Positions 28,022 through 36,083 of a stretch of 64,000 bases of DNA are shown in pieces. Numbering within the stretch: position 1 is the stretch's first letter; every line of letters starts with the position of its first letter. Under the pieces are notes generated by a model that was given only the letters and a program-made list of their open reading frames with translations, made no database searches and was not told the DNA's origin. The translations under genes and the position numbers were made by a program. The stretch spans positions 62,001-126,000 of the forward strand of contig NZ_JAHESD010000004.1 in the NCBI RefSeq assembly GCF_018598585.1, written 5' to 3'. The DNA is from Chryseosolibacter indicum (lineage in GTDB: Bacteria > Bacteroidota > Bacteroidia > Cytophagales > Cyclobacteriaceae).

Positions 28022-28438
28022 ATGCCTGCACGAAGAAAAATAACTTCTGATCTCATTCTGGGAGAACTGGAATTCATTACATCCCGAGCCGGAGGACCAG
28101 GCGGGCAGAACGTTAATAAAGTAAACACAAAAGTTACTATAAAATGGGATGTTCAGCACTCAGCAATTTTATCGGAAGATGAAAAAGAAGTAATTCTGAA
28201 AAAACTGGCATCGAGAATTACAAAAGAGGGTATGTTGGTAATATCTGCTGATGACAAACGCTCGCAGTTACAAAACAAGCAGGAAGCACTAGAAAAGCTT
28301 GAGCAGGTTGTAAACAAGGCTTTTGAAAAGAAGAAAGTAAGAAAACCTACTAAGCCAACAAAAGCTTCTATAAAAAGCAGAATTGATTCAAAAAAGCAGA
28401 ATTCTGAAAAGAAAAAATGGAGACAAAAGCCTTTTTAA
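28022..28438 (+). CDS. arfB: ArfB-type alternative ribosome-rescue factor
   Basis: 138 aa peptidyl-tRNA hydrolase of the class I release-factor family. The catalytic GGQ (Gly27-Gly28-Gln29) lies in SRAGGPGGQNVNKVNTKV, and the C-terminal basic tail (from about residue 100, many Lys) is the part that enters the mRNA channel of stalled ribosomes. It releases nascent chains from ribosomes without a stop codon. Confidence 0.92.
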   Translation: MPARRKITSDLILGELEFITSRAGGPGGQNVNKVNTKVTIKWDVQHSAILSEDEKEVILKKLASRITKEGMLVISADDKRSQLQNKQEALEKLEQVVNKAFEKKKVRKPTKPTKASIKSRIDSKKQNSEKKKWRQKPF

Positions 28439-28465
28439 AGGCATCGCCTCCAATTTTAATATTTC

Positions 28466-29317
28466 TTAGTCACCCGTGGCAATTGTTCTTCCCGTACGAG
28501 ACCATTCACTCCATGAGCCAACATAAAGTTGTGCGCCTGTAATGCCTGCGTGTTCCATGGCAAGAAGGGTGTGACATGCAGTAACACCTGATCCGCAATG
28601 AACGATTACATTTTCTGAGGGTCTTTCTCCAATGACCTGCTTATATCGTTGTTCCAACTCTTCAGCAGGAAGAAACTTGCCCTCCGTGTCAAGGTTGTTG
28701 ATGTAAGGGATGTTTACAGCGCCAGGAATGTGTCCGGCAACAAGATCAATAGGTTCACGTTCCCCTCTGTACCTAAAAGCCTCCCTTACATCAACCACGA
28801 GAAATCGCGAGTCTGACGCAGCCTTTTCTACGTCTTCAATTCTTTGTGTCGGTCTCTTCCATTTATCTACGGGGTATGATGATGTTGGTGTAACTACAGA
28901 TGCATCAGTGGCGCTTGCAATGCCTTCTTTTACCAGAGCATCAAGGCCACCATTAACAACTTGTACTTTTTCATGACCTACCGCCTTCATCATCCACCAA
29001 AACCGCGCAGCTGCATTAGCACCATTTTTATCGTCATACGCAATAATGTGTGACGAAGGTGTTATACCAAGCTTGCCCAGAAGGCTTGAGAATTCTTCTA
29101 TTGCAGGCAAAGGATGACGTCCGCCTTTAGCAGCGTCTTCTGGTTTTTTAGAAAGATCTTTGTCAAGGTCTACGTGTATTGCTCTGGCAACGTGCCCTTT
29201 GCTATACCTTTCAAAAGCATCAGGTCCGCTGCGTGCATCAATAACAACAGTGTTGCTTATCGCAAGATGCTGTTTTACTTCACTTGCATCAATGAGAGGA
29301 GGATTAATTTTAGCCAT
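28466..29317 (-). CDS. sseA: rhodanese-type sulfurtransferase (3-mercaptopyruvate/thiosulfate)
   Basis: 283 aa with two tandem rhodanese domains. The second carries the active-site Cys241 in VHCGSGVTACHT, the CGSGVT signature of 3-mercaptopyruvate sulfurtransferases; the N-terminal domain (VIDARSGPDAFERYSKG) lacks a catalytic Cys at the equivalent loop. It transfers sulfur to cyanide or thiol acceptors in the cytoplasm. Convergent with arfB, 27 bp apart. The choice of mercaptopyruvate over thiosulfate is inferred only from the loop. Confidence 0.87.
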   Translation of the reverse strand: MAKINPPLIDASEVKQHLAISNTVVIDARSGPDAFERYSKGHVARAIHVDLDKDLSKKPEDAAKGGRHPLPAIEEFSSLLGKLGITPSSHIIAYDDKNGANAAARFWWMMKAVGHEKVQVVNGGLDALVKEGIASATDASVVTPTSSYPVDKWKRPTQRIEDVEKAASDSRFLVVDVREAFRYRGEREPIDLVAGHIPGAVNIPYINNLDTEGKFLPAEELEQRYKQVIGERPSENVIVHCGSGVTACHTLLAMEHAGITGAQLYVGSWSEWSRTGRTIATGD

Positions 29318-29494
29318 AATTGTAAATATAAAAACTATAAGTAATTCATAAAAAAGTAGTATGGGTTTTGAGAAATCTTCAATAATTGACCTGAAAAATT
29401 AAAATGGATAGTAAACGTAGCGTAATATGGATTGAGAATGTGCTAATCTTAATGCTGGTTTGTATCTTAGAGGATAATCTAAAAGAATGACCCC

Positions 29495-30079
29495 ATGATT
29501 ATTAGGTATGTGCTGTGTCTGGTGCTTTCAATCTCTTCTCTGATTTCTTACGCACAAACTGTTAACCTTCCTTGTCCTAAAGGTTGGAGTACTGAATCGT
29601 TTAAGCTTCCGGTAGATTTTGCGCCAAACATTCCTTACAGTGGTATTGAAGAGCTTAGATTTTCGCCTGGGTGGGGAACTCCTGGTAATGAAGAGTTATG
29701 GTCTTACTGTTATTTGTGGTGGATTGATGGTGAGGTGGAAGTAACAGCATCCAATCTTAAAAATCACCTTGAGGACTACTACAATGGATTGGTGAGTAGA
29801 AATGTTGCAAGTCGCAAAATAGAAACATCGAAAGTAGTGCCTACAAAAGCGAGGTTTAAGCAGGTAACGGATGCATCAGGTAACTATTTTGTTGGCACGG
29901 TATCTATGCTTGATTATATGAGCGAGAAGCCAATTGTTTTAAATATCAAGGTAAACAAAACCTTTTGTAAGGAACACAATAAGGAAGCAGTCTTCTTTTC
30001 AATATCGCCCCAATCAAAGGAGCATCGTGTATGGAAAGAGTTAGACCAAATATGGGCGGGATTCCAGTGCAGTAAATAA
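29495..30079 (+). CDS. secreted protein of unknown function
   Basis: 194 aa with a cleavable Sec signal (about 1-21, ending SYAQ). Five Cys residues in all; in the mature part, Cys in LPCPKGW, WSYCYLWW, FCKEHN and FQCSK could form two disulfides. Aromatic-rich strands (GIEELRFSPGWGTPGNEELW) are visible but no family is recognised. The zinc-ribbon gene starts nine bases downstream, so the two are probably co-transcribed. Confidence 0.7.
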   Translation: MIIRYVLCLVLSISSLISYAQTVNLPCPKGWSTESFKLPVDFAPNIPYSGIEELRFSPGWGTPGNEELWSYCYLWWIDGEVEVTASNLKNHLEDYYNGLVSRNVASRKIETSKVVPTKARFKQVTDASGNYFVGTVSMLDYMSEKPIVLNIKVNKTFCKEHNKEAVFFSISPQSKEHRVWKELDQIWAGFQCSK

Positions 30080-30087
30080 GTGCGAAA

Positions 30088-30252
30088 ATGAAGAAAAAAG
30101 AATGTCCGTCTTGTGCCATGGAGGTGGATGTAAAAACAAGGACGTGTCCCATCTGTGGTTATGAATTTACCACCTCTTCGTCTTCATTGAGATGGGTAGC
30201 CCTGTTACTAGCACTACTGTTTATTATCTACATTATTATCTCCATTTTTTAA
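30088..30252 (+). CDS. 54-aa zinc-ribbon membrane microprotein
   Basis: Short gene reading ATG at 30088 to TAA at 30250-30252. The protein has two CxxC knuckles, CPSC (residues 6-9) and CPIC (20-23, followed by GYEF), spaced as in zinc ribbons, then a Ser/Thr linker and one C-terminal membrane helix of about 20 residues (WVALLLALLFIIYIIISIF). It probably exposes the ribbon to the cytoplasm. It follows the preceding secreted-protein gene by nine bases. Codon use and the intact motif make chance unlikely. Confidence 0.7.
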   Translation: MKKKECPSCAMEVDVKTRTCPICGYEFTTSSSSLRWVALLLALLFIIYIIISIF

Positions 30253-30371
30253 TACACATCAATAAGTACATCTGTTACTTGTTATCCAGCAGGTTAATCT
30301 TTTACATTTGATTTTTAAAAGAGATCTCTGTTAAAGAAATTCGTATTTGCTTATTGTAAATTAACTGTATC

Positions 30372-30662
30372 ATGAAAGCCTACGTTATTGTTGATGTTAA
30401 AATTAATAATCCTGCATTGTATGACGACTACAAGAAGCTGACACCAGGATCGCTGAAACCTTTTGAAGGGAAGTTTATTGTACGGGGAGGAGAAACTGAA
30501 ACACTTGAAGGGGACTGGGAGCCGGGGAGAATAGTAATACTCGAGTTTCCATCGCTCGAAAAAGCGAAAGCTTGGTGGTCATCAGAAGAGTACGCGCCTG
30601 CTAAAGCTTTAAGGCAATCAGCTTCTGTTACACGCATGATCGTAGCTGAAGGTTTTGAGTAG
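30372..30662 (+). CDS. DUF1330 small protein
   Basis: 96 aa, cytoplasmic, an alpha/beta ferredoxin-like barrel of the DUF1330 family. Diagnostic segments are AYVIVDVKINNPALYDDYKK, GKFIVRGGETETLEGDW, RIVILEFPSLEKAKAWW and SEEYAPAKALRQ. No biochemical role established for the family. Monocistronic. Confidence 0.87.
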   Translation: MKAYVIVDVKINNPALYDDYKKLTPGSLKPFEGKFIVRGGETETLEGDWEPGRIVILEFPSLEKAKAWWSSEEYAPAKALRQSASVTRMIVAEGFE

Positions 30663-30760
30663 AAATACCTTCATCAACAAGGAAGTAAAGCAGACTTGTA
30701 TACCTGGTTTACTTCCTTTTTTATGTAATGCCTGGCATAATAATTAGATGTTATGCGTGT

Positions 30761-31147
30761 ATGAAACTGCAATCTGTTTTTATTTATATATCAATTATTT
30801 TAATGCTTGCTGCTTTTCAGGTAAAAGCACAAAGTGATAGTACTGCCTATGTACATGGCCTACCGGTTAGTGAAGATGATACGGTAGCTGTATTCCCGCA
30901 ATCTGATCTGGGGCCTCAGGAAAACATTGTGGCTGTACCTGAATCTCAAATACCGAAGAAAGTAAAGAAAGCCCTTCGAAAAGGCGATCAATATGAAGGC
31001 TGGCAGGGGAGTACCGTTTATTACGATAAGAACACACACCTTTATCTTGTAGAGATTAAAAGAGGTAACGCGTCCAGGATTTACGGATTAGACGAAAGCG
31101 GCCGCCCTGTTACCTATGACGAAGTGAGTAAGAACGACGATCAGTAA
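30761..31147 (+). CDS. PepSY-like secreted protein, copy 1
   Basis: About 129 aa from the ATG at 30761; the frame reaches 30728. Sec signal to about residue 25 (ending VKAQS). The C-terminal 70 residues read IPKKVKKALRKGDQYEGW, then VYYDKNTHLYLVEIKRG and IYGLDESGRPVTYDE, the PepSY-like/BLIP-like beta-lactamase-inhibitor-type repeat frequent in Bacteroidota. The acidic tail KNDDQ is shared with the next gene, its paralogue. Role unknown; extracytoplasmic. Confidence 0.75.
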   Translation: MKLQSVFIYISIILMLAAFQVKAQSDSTAYVHGLPVSEDDTVAVFPQSDLGPQENIVAVPESQIPKKVKKALRKGDQYEGWQGSTVYYDKNTHLYLVEIKRGNASRIYGLDESGRPVTYDEVSKNDDQ

Positions 31148-31272
31148 AGCTGCTTTTTCTTTACCTAAAACTTTTGCCGCTAGTCGCGCATTTTGTTTCC
31201 TGCGCTGCCGGCTGGCATATTTCTTCTCTGTTCTGCGAGTGATTTTTAGTTTGAATAAAATTGAAGAAAGCC

Positions 31273-31638
31273 ATGGAAAAGAGGTTAGTTTTAATCTTGT
31301 TGTCATTTGTTTTTGCGTCAGCGCTATATGCCCAAACTGATACAACGCGTAATCTAACGCTTAAAAAAAGTGATACACTTTCAATGCAAAATGAAGGCAG
31401 TGATTTTCTTAATCAATACGTTCAAAAAGTTGATGTAGATGATATTCCTTCTGATCTGAAAAAAACACTCTCACAAAAAGATCAGTACAAAGGATGGGAA
31501 AATCAGACGTTGTATTATGATTCTCAAAACAAAATTTATTTACTCGAGAAGAAGGAAGGCATAACCACCCACATTTATCGTTTTAATAAAGAAGGTAAAC
31601 CAATAACGGGTATGCTTAATGAAGATGATGATCAATAA
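31273..31638 (+). CDS. PepSY-like secreted protein, copy 2
   Basis: 122 aa from the ATG at 31273 (a TTG at 31261 would add four residues). Signal peptide to about residue 20 (ending ALYAQ). The domain aligns with copy 1: IPSDLKKTLSQKDQYKGW, LYYDSQNKIYLLEKKEG, IYRFNKEGKPITG and a terminal EDDDQ. The two genes are 125 bp apart and arose by tandem duplication, with N-terminal linkers diverged. Followed by a GC-rich hairpin. Confidence 0.78.
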   Translation: MEKRLVLILLSFVFASALYAQTDTTRNLTLKKSDTLSMQNEGSDFLNQYVQKVDVDDIPSDLKKTLSQKDQYKGWENQTLYYDSQNKIYLLEKKEGITTHIYRFNKEGKPITGMLNEDDDQ

Positions 31639-31648
31639 AAATAAGAAT

Positions 31649-31669
31649 GCCGCCCCTGGGAAGGGCGGC
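31649..31669. terminator. hairpin between convergent genes
   Basis: GC-rich 7-bp stem GCCGCCC (31649-31655) / GGGCGGC (31663-31669) with a seven-base loop. On the minus strand the downstream side is ATTCTTATTTTTATT, so it suits the gene at 31720-32112; it may also stop the PepSY-like transcript. Confidence 0.65.
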
Positions 31670-31719
31670 AGATTCTCACATTCACATTAACCTAATTGAA
31701 AAAACCAACTAACGAAAAG

Positions 31720-32112
31720 TTATCTGTAAGTAAGTGTAACTACTTCACCTCTCTCAATTACACTTAGCTTTAATGTCTTATCTGTTATCTCAATAACGTC
31801 AAGTACTTCCTCATCAAACTTGCCTTTATTAAGAAATAACTTATTTCCTTCCACATACCACTCACCGTCAACATTCTTTTCAAAGAACTTCTCTTCATAT
31901 TGTTTAGTACTTGAGAAGTAGAAAGATGAGTTGTTATACAAGGTGTTAATAACATGACTGATGTCTCCATTTAAAGATTCGGCTCTGTAAAAAGCCCAGT
32001 CTTTATTTGTTAACGCTCTTTCTATTTTTGAGCTTTCGATCACCTCAGCCCTGAAACCACTAATGGCTACTGCCAGGATGCCGAGAAGAAGTGTGAGAGT
32101 ATAATTTTTCAT
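31720..32112 (-). CDS. secreted lipocalin-like protein, unknown function
   Basis: 130 aa with a Sec signal (about 1-22). Beta-rich sequence (KDWAFYRAESLNG, SSFYFSSTKQYEEKFF, GEWYVEGNKLFLNK, LKLSVIERGEVVTLTYR) resembles the small lipocalin-like proteins common in Bacteroidota. No cysteines and no catalytic motif. Confidence 0.6.
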   Translation of the reverse strand: MKNYTLTLLLGILAVAISGFRAEVIESSKIERALTNKDWAFYRAESLNGDISHVINTLYNNSSFYFSSTKQYEEKFFEKNVDGEWYVEGNKLFLNKGKFDEEVLDVIEITDKTLKLSVIERGEVVTLTYR

Positions 32113-32436
32113 GGGGTTTAATTTGATACCACTATTGCCATTTTAATGCCTCAATTAAAAATCAGTGCAATCGTTGTAAAAACGGCCGTTTCGCCATTAT
32201 TGAACAAAAAACCGTCTCAAATTGAAACTAGAAAACAGGGTAATTGTCCCATATTTGGAATAGAGGAATAAGTTAGGGGTTGTTTTCAGATTTAAGTTTT
32301 GCTACTTAAACGCTTGTTGTGGCCTTCGCCATCTCTTACTTTTTTTGTATCTTTAAGTAATTCATAGTGGCCCATATTTTCCCGGGTTTTAAATCATTTT
32401 ATTTATAAATTTCGTTTCAACACAACTCCCTGGGGA
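32113..32436. other. intergenic gap, left part
   Basis: Between the divergent genes at 31720 and 32748. It holds a 12-bp palindrome AAACGGCCGTTT at 32180-32191 upstream of the minus-strand gene and a CTCCCTGGGGAG dyad at 32426-32437 directly before the repeat arrays. No gene recognised. The remainder of the gap is the two repeat arrays. Confidence 0.5.
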
Positions 32437-32523
32437 GTGCAGAGAAAGTGCAAAGAGAGTGCAGAGGGTGTGGAGAATGTTTTAGAGGTGCCTTAGAGGA
32501 GCTTTAGAGAATACTTAGCAGAG
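32437..32523. repeat. degenerate tandem array, about 11-bp period
   Basis: About eight consecutive units of 11 bp (one of 10). The first units start GTGCAGAG or GTGCAAAG; later units share TTAGAG with varying flanks. The two halves drift from one consensus to the other. It lies immediately before the 7-bp array in a gap with no gene, so both look like products of local slippage or word duplication. Confidence 0.7.
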
Positions 32524-32551
32524 CCAAGCCCAAGTACGCTTAGCGCCTTTG

Positions 32552-32690
32552 CCCAATTCCTAGCTCCCAGCCCCTAATCCCCAATTCCCACTCTACAATG
32601 CCTAATACCAACCCCTAATGCCTAATGCCTGGTGCCTAATTCCCAATACCCGTTGCCTAACCCCCAATGCCTGATTTCTAATCCCTATTT
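32552..32690. repeat. degenerate tandem heptamer array (STRR-like)
   Basis: About 19 units of 7 bp, phase-constant except for one 6-bp unit at 32608-32613. The commonest word is CCTAATG; others differ by one to three bases (for example CCCAATT, CCTGGTG, CCCAATA). The phase survives even where bases differ, so units diverge by substitution more than by indel. The array ends 58 bp before the start of the unknown 188-aa gene. Family members are described in cyanobacteria; none is known to me in this phylum. Confidence 0.85.
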
Positions 32691-32747
32691 TCATTTTTGA
32701 CACTATTTGTCACTGGCATACCCTAGTTTTCCAGGAAAAAGAAAAAT

Positions 32748-33314
32748 ATGGCTATCATAACTCATAATTCCCTTACAAAAGGCGCCAGGGGTGCCTTCGG
32801 TAGTGTTATGTTCAGGCAGGTGCGCAATAAGACAATTATGTCAGCAAAGCCTTCTCCACCCGAAAAGCAAAGTGAAGGCCAGCGAAGAAATCGCGAGAAA
32901 TTTCGAAGCGCCACCATTTATGCTAAGCATGTTTTGCTAGACCCGCAGAAGAAGGCCTACTATCAGCATAAGGCCAGGAAGTTAAAATTGCCAAACGCAT
33001 ATACTGCAGCCATTACAGAGTATATGCGAAAAGGAGAGATTAAAGCAATAGCCGTAAACAAAAAGAATGGTAAGGTGCAAGACACCGTAAAGATTAATGC
33101 GTATAAGAAAGATTTTGCAGTTAGAAAGGTGAGGGTTGTTATTTACGGTGAGAATGGCTTACCTGTGTTTAAAGGCGAGGCAAACAAGAGCGACAAAACG
33201 GAATTTATACTTCATACCGGACATGATTTCTTGCTTCGTCATAACATGAAGATCCATGCATTTATTGATGATTGCGATATGGGTAGTACACCATTTGTTT
33301 ACACGGTTGAGTAA
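32748..33314 (+). CDS. protein of unknown function (basic, 188 aa)
   Basis: No signal peptide. Residues 1-95 are very basic, with AFGSVMFRQVRNKTIMSAKP, a Pro/Gln/Arg linker and helices ending KLKLPNAYTAAITEYM; this arrangement loosely recalls phage- or conjugation-associated small proteins such as DUF6266 but is not a clear match. Residues 105-188 are beta-rich (VRVVIYGENGLPVFKGEA, GHDFLLRHNMKIHAFIDD). Lies directly after the heptamer array and before an esterase gene. Function not assignable. Confidence 0.65.
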   Translation: MAIITHNSLTKGARGAFGSVMFRQVRNKTIMSAKPSPPEKQSEGQRRNREKFRSATIYAKHVLLDPQKKAYYQHKARKLKLPNAYTAAITEYMRKGEIKAIAVNKKNGKVQDTVKINAYKKDFAVRKVRVVIYGENGLPVFKGEANKSDKTEFILHTGHDFLLRHNMKIHAFIDDCDMGSTPFVYTVE

Positions 33315-33409
33315 ATGGAAAATGAGTCTTCTTGGTTTACGCGAAGGTTATTAGGAGTGCTTTGGAATCTTTGTATTTTAACGCCTCGATCTGTTAACCA
33401 TTCCTCACG

Positions 33410-34483
33410 ATGCTTTTAAGATTAGTCTTACAGGTTTTTATTTTTGTTTTTTTGTATAACAGCGTAAGCGCGCAACAGCATGCAGGAAAATTTTTTGCTG
33501 CAAGTGATCCGTTAATTCAATATGTAGGACGTATTGATGCATCCAATCCCGAAGCTCTACGTTTTTGGCAGCCGGGAGTTTACATAAAAGCAAAGTTCTA
33601 CGGCACCTATTGCGAGTTGCATATTAATGACGAAGAGCTTTGGGGTAAATCCCATAATTACATTTCCATTATTGTCGATGATAATGCACCCATTCGTCTG
33701 CAAACAAAAGGCAAGAAGAATGTTATTGATACCGTTAGAAACCTTTTGAAAGGCGAGCATACTATTGTGATCTGTAAGAATACGGAAGCTGGCATTGGTT
33801 ACCTTGAGTTTGTCGGGTTAAAATGTGAGAAGCTCTTGCGCCTGCCTAACAAACCTTCACGAAAAATTGAATTTATTGGCAATTCGATTACGTGTGGTAT
33901 GGGTAGTGATCTGTCAGTGATCCCATGTGATAGCGGGCAATGGTACGATCAGCACAATGCTTACTTAAGCTATGGTGCTCAGACAGCCCGCAGACTTAAT
34001 GCACAATGGCATCTAAGTTCTGTTTCCGGTATTGGTCTTATTCGCAGTTGCTGTAATATGGAGATAACCATGCCTGATGTTTTCGATAAAATAAATATGA
34101 GAGATGATACTATCCTGTGGGACTTTAAAAAATATCAACCTGAGGTGGTGAGTATTTGCCTGGGCCAGAATGACAGAATTCAGGACTCGGTAAAGTTTTG
34201 CTCCGCTTATGTTTCTTTCATCAAAAATATAAGAACGCTTTATCCCAGAGCACAGATACTTTGTATCACAAGTCCGATGGCGGATGAGAAGCTGGCGGAA
34301 GTTATGCGAAGATATCTTACAGGTGTGGTTTCACATCTTCAAAGTAACGGCGAGAAAAAAGTTGATAAATATTTTTTTTCAAGAAGTTTTAACAATGGTT
34401 GTGGCAGCCATCCTGATTTACAGGATCATACATTAATCGCCAATGAGTTAACGGCGAAAATAAAATCATTGATGGGTTGGTAG
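33410..34483 (+). CDS. secreted SGNH/CE2-like carbohydrate esterase
   Basis: 357 aa with a Sec signal (about 1-21). An N-terminal beta-sandwich (about 25-140) precedes an SGNH hydrolase domain, the arrangement of carbohydrate esterase family 2 deacetylases. Ser159 is the nucleophile in FIGNSITCGMG, the Asn of the SGNH set lies in CLGQND, and His334 in GSHPDLQDH completes the triad. It should remove acetyl groups from polysaccharides outside the cytoplasm. Neighbours give no substrate clue. Confidence 0.85.
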   Translation: MLLRLVLQVFIFVFLYNSVSAQQHAGKFFAASDPLIQYVGRIDASNPEALRFWQPGVYIKAKFYGTYCELHINDEELWGKSHNYISIIVDDNAPIRLQTKGKKNVIDTVRNLLKGEHTIVICKNTEAGIGYLEFVGLKCEKLLRLPNKPSRKIEFIGNSITCGMGSDLSVIPCDSGQWYDQHNAYLSYGAQTARRLNAQWHLSSVSGIGLIRSCCNMEITMPDVFDKINMRDDTILWDFKKYQPEVVSICLGQNDRIQDSVKFCSAYVSFIKNIRTLYPRAQILCITSPMADEKLAEVMRRYLTGVVSHLQSNGEKKVDKYFFSRSFNNGCGSHPDLQDHTLIANELTAKIKSLMGW

Positions 34484-34540
34484 CATATTACTGTACGTTA
34501 ATAATTCGTATCTGTTTTTTAAACTTGTATATTAGCATAT

Positions 34541-35503
34541 ATGAACAGAATTGATCGCTTAACAGCTATTCTTATACAATTACAGACAAAGCGTGTAGTT
34601 AAAGCAGAAGAAATTGCTGAGCGATTTGAGATAAGCCTCAGAACAGTTTATCGCGATGTTAAGGCGTTGATGGAGGCGGGAGTACCCATTGGTTCAGAAG
34701 CAGGGAAAGGATATTTTATAGTAGACGGATATCATCTTCCTCCCGTCATGTTCAGCCAGGAAGAAGCAAGTGCTATGCTCACAGCCGGGAAACTGGTAGA
34801 AAAGATGACCGATGTATCTATTCGTAAAGCATATGAATCAGCACTTCTTAAAATAAAATCCGTGCTTAACGATTCGGAGAAAGACCATCTTGAAAATCTT
34901 CAATCTGCTATTGAAATACTAAGGCACGATAAACAAGAGGACTATCCGAATGAATATATGGCCGAAATTCAAAATGCCATCTCCAAGAAAAACGTGATGC
35001 GCGTCGAATATCTCTCTACGAAGGAGGAGAGAACCACACGTGAAATTGAACCTATCGGGATTGTACACTACTCAGGGCGTTGGCATTTAATAGGCTGGTG
35101 CAGATTACGCAATGGCTATCGCGATTTTCGTGTTGACCTTATTCAATCGTTGAAGAACACCGGTGCCAGTTTTGATTCACGCAACCTGTTTACTTTGCAG
35201 GAATACTTCCAAAGCCTTACTGCAGCACACCAGGAAATGGAGAAGGTTACCTTGCTGTTTGATAAATCAATGACACGCAATGTTAAATATGCGCGCTACT
35301 ACTACGGCTATGTGTCTGAAGAGGATTTGGGAGACAGGTGCCGTATGACCTTTTTGGTTGCAAACACACGCTCTTTCTGCAAGTGGCTTCTCATGTATGG
35401 AAACGCCGTAGAAATCGAAAACCCGGATAAGTTAAGGGGAATAATGGAGGAAATGGTGGATGAACTTGTACTACACTATAAAGGTGCATTAAAGTTTTCG
35501 TAA
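34541..35503 (+). CDS. HTH/WYL-domain transcriptional regulator
   Basis: 320 aa. An N-terminal winged helix (about 1-60: RLTAILIQLQTKRVVKAEEIAERFEIS then RTVYRDVKALMEAG) is followed by a helical linker, a WYL domain (about 145-215, with IEPIGIVHYSGRWHLIGWC and YRDFRVDLI) and a C-terminal WCX-type extension. WYL domains bind ligands including nucleotides and nucleic acids; this group acts as a DNA-damage or metabolite-responsive repressor or activator. The two following genes, transcribed in the same direction, may be controlled by it. Confidence 0.9.
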   Translation: MNRIDRLTAILIQLQTKRVVKAEEIAERFEISLRTVYRDVKALMEAGVPIGSEAGKGYFIVDGYHLPPVMFSQEEASAMLTAGKLVEKMTDVSIRKAYESALLKIKSVLNDSEKDHLENLQSAIEILRHDKQEDYPNEYMAEIQNAISKKNVMRVEYLSTKEERTTREIEPIGIVHYSGRWHLIGWCRLRNGYRDFRVDLIQSLKNTGASFDSRNLFTLQEYFQSLTAAHQEMEKVTLLFDKSMTRNVKYARYYYGYVSEEDLGDRCRMTFLVANTRSFCKWLLMYGNAVEIENPDKLRGIMEEMVDELVLHYKGALKFS

Positions 35504-35604
35504 TCCTCCTGCAGTTACCAACCACATTAATCAATCAATAGTTCTTTTCACCCTGCTGACATAAGGTTGTCAGCTTTGTGCCTGTATTTAGCAAAAAAAT
35601 CAGT

Positions 35605-36060
35605 ATGATGCAGGTTAAAGAAGTACCGCCAATTAGTTTTTTGTTTTTCAGAACGGAAGCTCAGATTAATACACTTACCCAATTCCTCCCGGTTTCGCAG
35701 GAGTTGTATAAGGAAGCTGTGAAGAATAAAATTCCTATTACAGGCCCTGTTCATTGGCATTACCACAGCTTTACGGGTGGTGAACAACAAGCCTTTACGC
35801 TCGAAATTGCACTTCCTGTTGCTTATGTTCTTGAGGAATACGATGGCAATTTTCACTTCAAAAGAACGGGAGCTTTCAAGTGCCTGGCCTTAGTGCATGA
35901 AGGAAACTGGCTCGACTTTCCAAGAAGTTATGATGTTGCATTTCATTACATAGCAGATAATAAATTGGAACCACTTGCTGTTAATCGCGAGATCTATATA
36001 AATGTAGATTTTAAACATCCCGAGGCAAACGTCTCTGAAATACAAATTGGGCTTAAATAA
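35605..36060 (+). CDS. GyrI-like (AraC effector-binding) small-molecule-binding protein
   Basis: About 151 aa from ATG 35605 or 35608. Two-fold repeated alpha/beta GyrI-like fold of the SOUL/AraC-effector type: QVKEVPPISFLFFRTEA then TGPVHWHYHSFTGGEQQ, and FKCLALVHEGNWLDFPRSYD followed by NREIYINVDF. The family binds drugs or small hydrophobic molecules. It sits between the WYL regulator and a DHFR-like gene on the same strand, so probably an accessory ligand-binding protein. Confidence 0.77.
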   Translation: MMQVKEVPPISFLFFRTEAQINTLTQFLPVSQELYKEAVKNKIPITGPVHWHYHSFTGGEQQAFTLEIALPVAYVLEEYDGNFHFKRTGAFKCLALVHEGNWLDFPRSYDVAFHYIADNKLEPLAVNREIYINVDFKHPEANVSEIQIGLK

Positions 36061-36083
36061 TAAAACAACTACATTATAACTTT

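Noticed and set aside
32437-32690. CRISPR array
   Set aside because: Periods of 7 and 11 bp, no spacers of constant length and no cas genes in the window.
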